In this document: piece by piece, positions 6,654 through 8,692 of the stretch
How positions within the stretch are numbered: the stretch's first letter is position 1
Layout: the number at the start of each line of letters is the position of its first letter
Source: an uncultured Porphyromonadaceae bacterium
Lineage (GTDB): Bacteria > Bacteroidota > Bacteroidia > Bacteroidales > Muribaculaceae
Reading direction: 5' to 3'
Assembly (NCBI GenBank): GCA_900555165.1
Contig: USKE01000083.1
Coordinates: 1-8,692 of the forward strand
DNA length: 8,692 nt
Notes under the pieces: generated by a model
Seen by the model: the letters and a program-made list of their open reading frames with translations, nothing else
Told to the model about the DNA's origin: nothing
Databases searched by the model: none
Made by a program: the position numbers and the translations under genes

Positions 6654-7508
6654 ATGAAAAGAAAAGTAATATATCAGGTCATTTGCGGTGCGCTGGCACT
6701 GCTGGCATGCGCCTGCTCGTCGCAGCGCGCTGTCACCCCCGCCACACCCACTACAGGCGGAAATGATATTCCCGCCGTTGCGTCAACATCACAGCAGGTG
6801 TTCCAGGCCATGACAGCAGGTGCGAAAGAGTGGAAGAACGTGTCGGTTCCTGCAAAAATCAATCTTGAGGCACCTACGAAACTCGGCGTTTCGGCCCGTG
6901 TGGTGATGGTGCGCGACAAAAGCATAGATGTCTCGGTGCGTATGCTCGGTTTCGAGGTGGGTTATATCGTGGCCGACTGCGATTCGGTGCACGGCTATGT
7001 GAAGGTGAACAAGAAATATGTCTCGGAGAGTCTGGCGCAGTTTTTCGGCGCTGACGGTTATTCGCTGTCGAATGTGCAGGACATGCTGTTGGGACGCATC
7101 TTCTACCCCGGCATGACTGCCCTTACGGCGGCTGACACGCGTCTTTTCGATTTCGATGACGTTGACCAGGCTATGGTCATCACGCCTAAGCGTCAGCCTT
7201 CGGGCGCCGAGTTCGGCTTTGTGGTGAACCGCGACACGCGCCGGCTCTTCACCACGGCGCTCAAGGCCGGTCAGCACGAGGCTGTGGTGAACTACCTCGA
7301 CATAGCCGCTACGCCTGCCGGTGAGATGGCGGGTGTGACCACCGTGACAGTCGACAACGGCAAGATGGCCGCCACAGTCGACTGGGACCTGTCAGGCGCC
7401 AAATGGAACGCCTCGAATGTGAAACCCCGCGAATGGTCGACCCCTCGCGGCGCCACCCGCATAAGACTCAATGCACAGTTGCTTAAAAATCTGCTCGGCG
7501 GAAGATGA
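6654..7508 (+). CDS. DUF4292 family lipoprotein, possibly LolA/LolB-like
   Basis: This is a predicted lipoprotein of 284 residues. The ATG at 6654 gives an ideal lipoprotein signal: MKRK, a hydrophobic core and LLAC with Cys19 as the likely lipidated residue (Cys21 is possible). The frame also opens at 6597, but that start adds 19 residues ahead of the signal and would hide it, so it is rejected. After a Thr/Pro-rich tether (about 22-45), the body has the DUF4292 pattern: VSARVVMVRDKSIDVSVRML (79-98), GFEVGYIVADCDSVHGYVKV (99-118), NKKYVSESLAQFFG (119-132), a helix with MLLGRIFYPG (144-153), then alternating beta strands to the C-terminus. An incomplete beta barrel of LolA/LolB type, which could bind a lipid or lipoprotein, is inferred from this layout, not shown. 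It starts 53 bp after the TPR gene, and its stop overlaps the next start, so it is almost certainly co-transcribed with the EnvC-like gene. Confidence 0.85.
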   Translation: MKRKVIYQVICGALALLACACSSQRAVTPATPTTGGNDIPAVASTSQQVFQAMTAGAKEWKNVSVPAKINLEAPTKLGVSARVVMVRDKSIDVSVRMLGFEVGYIVADCDSVHGYVKVNKKYVSESLAQFFGADGYSLSNVQDMLLGRIFYPGMTALTAADTRLFDFDDVDQAMVITPKRQPSGAEFGFVVNRDTRRLFTTALKAGQHEAVVNYLDIAATPAGEMAGVTTVTVDNGKMAATVDWDLSGAKWNASNVKPREWSTPRGATRIRLNAQLLKNLLGGR

Positions 7509-8692
7509 TGAAACCTATCGAAAAGCTCATGCGCGCGTTGACCGTGTGTCTGGTTGCTGTGGCACTTGCCATGGGGGGCGCGGGCCTCTCTGAGGCCGCT
7601 CCGGCACTCGCGGCACAGGCTCGCACAACTCAACATTCGCAGAAGAAATCAACCGGTAAAAATTCCGGTAAAAAAACAGGTTCTGCCAAATCAAAAAATG
7701 AAAAAACCAAATCGGGCCAATCCGGCAAACAGTCAAATGCCTCGAAATCAGGCAGTGCACGAAAGCAGTCCGCCAAATCGAAAAATGCAAAAACCAAATC
7801 GGGCAAATCTGCAAGCCAGATAAGACAGGAGAAAAAGCAGGCCGAAGAGGAGGTCATAAAAACTCAACAACAGCTTAAATTCAACCGCCGTCTTACCGAA
7901 AAGCATCTCAATGACCTTGAGCTTGTGGAGGGCGAGATCGGTGACTGCAACAGGCGCATCGGAAACATCACCGGGCGCATCGATTCACTTGACCGGCGCA
8001 TCGGTGTTGTCAGCGATTCAATCGCCACGCTCGACAACCGGCTGTCATCCATCTCGAAGAACTACGCCCGCGCCCTGCGCAAGACCCAGGGGCGCGGCCA
8101 GCAGACGTCGATGATGGCGTTTGTGTTCTCGTCAGAGTCGTTTGCCGAGGCCTACCGCCGCATGAACTCGGTGAAACAGTTCGACAAATGGCGCCGCAAC
8201 AAGGAGTCTGAGATCGGATCGGTGCGCAAGAGCCTCGATGACCGCCGCCTCTCGCTAACCGGTCTGCAGAACCAGAACCGGCAGTCGCGCCGCGAACTCG
8301 GCTCAGAGCGCTCCACATTGCAGAAGAAACAGGCCGAGACGGCCCGGCTCGTCGACTCGCTGAAGAACCGCAGTGCCGAACTCGACCAGATCATGGGTGA
8401 CCGTGCGCGTCAGGCGGCACAGCTCGATGCCGAGCTTGACAACCTTATCGCCGCCGAGGCCCGCGCCAAAGCCGAGGCCAAACGCAAGGCCGAGGAGGAG
8501 GCGCGCCGTCGTGCCGAGGCCGAGGCAAAGGCCCGCGCCGAGGCTGAGGCGAAAGCCAGGGCTGAAGCCGAGGAGCGTGCGCGCGTACAGGCCGAAGAGC
8601 GCGAGCGTGCGGCACAGGCCAAGGCCCGTGACGAGGCTGAGGCGAAGGCACGTCGTGAAAAGGATGCCGCCGACCGCAAAGCCGCGGAAAAA
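7505..8692 (+). CDS. Murein hydrolase activator, EnvC-like (M23 family), C-terminus beyond window
   Basis: This frame is open for 396 codons to the right edge with no stop, so the gene is partial. In this family a coiled-coil region is followed by a LytM/M23 domain that either cleaves peptidoglycan or activates amidases at the division site; the LytM part is not in the window. Residues 1-37 are a signal peptide (core 10-28, ALA cleavage near 35-38). Residues 41-104 are a Lys/Ser/Gly/Asn-rich low-complexity linker with an internal duplication. Residues 105-315 are the EnvC-type coiled coil, with the diagnostic ISKNYARALRKTQGR (183-197) and MMAFVFSSESFAEAYRRMN (203-221), matching the family pattern of a Phe/Ser-rich hairpin followed by a YRRM motif. 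Residues 316-396 are a charged Ala/Glu/Lys/Arg helix. The ATG at 7505 overlaps the upstream stop (ATGA); the ATG at 7508 is equally possible and differs by one Met. Family assignment is confident; M23 activity cannot be judged. Confidence 0.88.
   Translation, partial: MMKPIEKLMRALTVCLVAVALAMGGAGLSEAAPALAAQARTTQHSQKKSTGKNSGKKTGSAKSKNEKTKSGQSGKQSNASKSGSARKQSAKSKNAKTKSGKSASQIRQEKKQAEEEVIKTQQQLKFNRRLTEKHLNDLELVEGEIGDCNRRIGNITGRIDSLDRRIGVVSDSIATLDNRLSSISKNYARALRKTQGRGQQTSMMAFVFSSESFAEAYRRMNSVKQFDKWRRNKESEIGSVRKSLDDRRLSLTGLQNQNRQSRRELGSERSTLQKKQAETARLVDSLKNRSAELDQIMGDRARQAAQLDAELDNLIAAEARAKAEAKRKAEEEARRRAEAEAKARAEAEAKARAEAEERARVQAEERERAAQAKARDEAEAKARREKDAADRKAAEK
7682..7804 (+). repeat. 36-bp direct repeat in the EnvC-like linker
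   Basis: Copies at 7682-7717 and 7769-7804 differ at three positions of 36 (33 identical) and are offset by 87 bases, exactly 29 codons. They encode SAKSKNEKTKSG (60-71) and SAKSKNAKTKSG (89-100). Two of the three differences are synonymous; the third is Glu to Ala. The stretch uses AAA and A/T-ending codons far more than the rest of the gene. It suggests an in-frame duplication of part of the linker. Confidence 0.85.
8513..8584 (+). repeat. Three tandem 24-bp units encoding an 8-residue helix repeat
   Basis: Residues 337-344 and 345-352 are both AEAEAKAR, and 353-360 is AEAEERAR, encoded by consecutive 24-bp units at 8513-8536, 8537-8560 and 8561-8584. Synonymous codons differ between units (GCC/GCT, GAG/GAA, GCA/GCG, AAG/AAA, CGC/AGG), so the repeat is old or maintained at protein level. 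It lies inside a longer Ala/Glu/Lys/Arg helix (316-396) that continues to the window edge and resembles the TolA stalk. Confidence 0.85.

Noticed and set aside
7630..7857. Minus-strand ORFs with repeated FFDLAD-like segments opposite the EnvC-like linker
   Set aside because: The apparent repeat is the antisense reading of the Lys/Ser direct repeat; the plus-strand frame is continuous from signal peptide to coiled coil.

Overview
This window looks like a chromosomal housekeeping block from a GC-rich member of the Bacteroidales, most likely a gut Muribaculaceae-type organism. The evidence is threefold. The gene order DUF2723 membrane protein, dUTPase, TPR protein, DUF4292 lipoprotein, EnvC/M23-type protein is familiar from Bacteroidales. 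Two Bacteroidetes-type promoters (TTTG ... TAnnTTTG) flank the intergenic region, and the genes lack strong Shine-Dalgarno sites. The family-level placement is inference; no rRNA or species marker is present.

Layout: positions 264 to 1 (minus strand) hold the first 81 to 88 codons of DNA topoisomerase I (topA), cut by the window edge. The last 21 bases, with a run of ten G, look corrupted. Positions 265-704 are an AT-richer divergent intergenic region with a candidate promoter on each strand, a 7-bp-arm inverted repeat between them and a doubtful 42-codon ORF. From 705 everything is on the plus strand: a 1162-residue DUF2723 (TMEM260-like) GT-C type membrane protein (705-4193); a structured 125-bp gap; dut (4319-4759); an exported TPR protein (4810-6600); a DUF4292 lipoprotein (6654-7508); and, overlapping its stop, a murein-hydrolase-activator (EnvC-like) protein that runs off the right edge (7505-8692) before any M23/LytM domain appears.

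How the genes may work together: topA relaxes DNA supercoils and dut keeps uracil out of DNA. The other four genes belong to the cell envelope: a putative protein O-glycosyltransferase, a periplasmic TPR scaffold, an outer-membrane-type lipoprotein with a possible LolA/LolB-like fold, and a regulator of peptidoglycan cleavage. The last four genes are closely spaced and probably co-transcribed, possibly with read-through from the DUF2723 gene.

No clearly new defence, mobile or RNA system is visible. The most interesting leads are the density of Bacteroidetes O-glycosylation sequons (D-[ST]-[AILVMT]) in the TPR protein next to a putative O-mannosyltransferase-family enzyme, two mutually exclusive hairpins plus a third stem ahead of dut, the unusual low-complexity linker and very long Ala/Glu/Lys/Arg helix in the EnvC-like protein, and the likely assembly error inside the topA active site.
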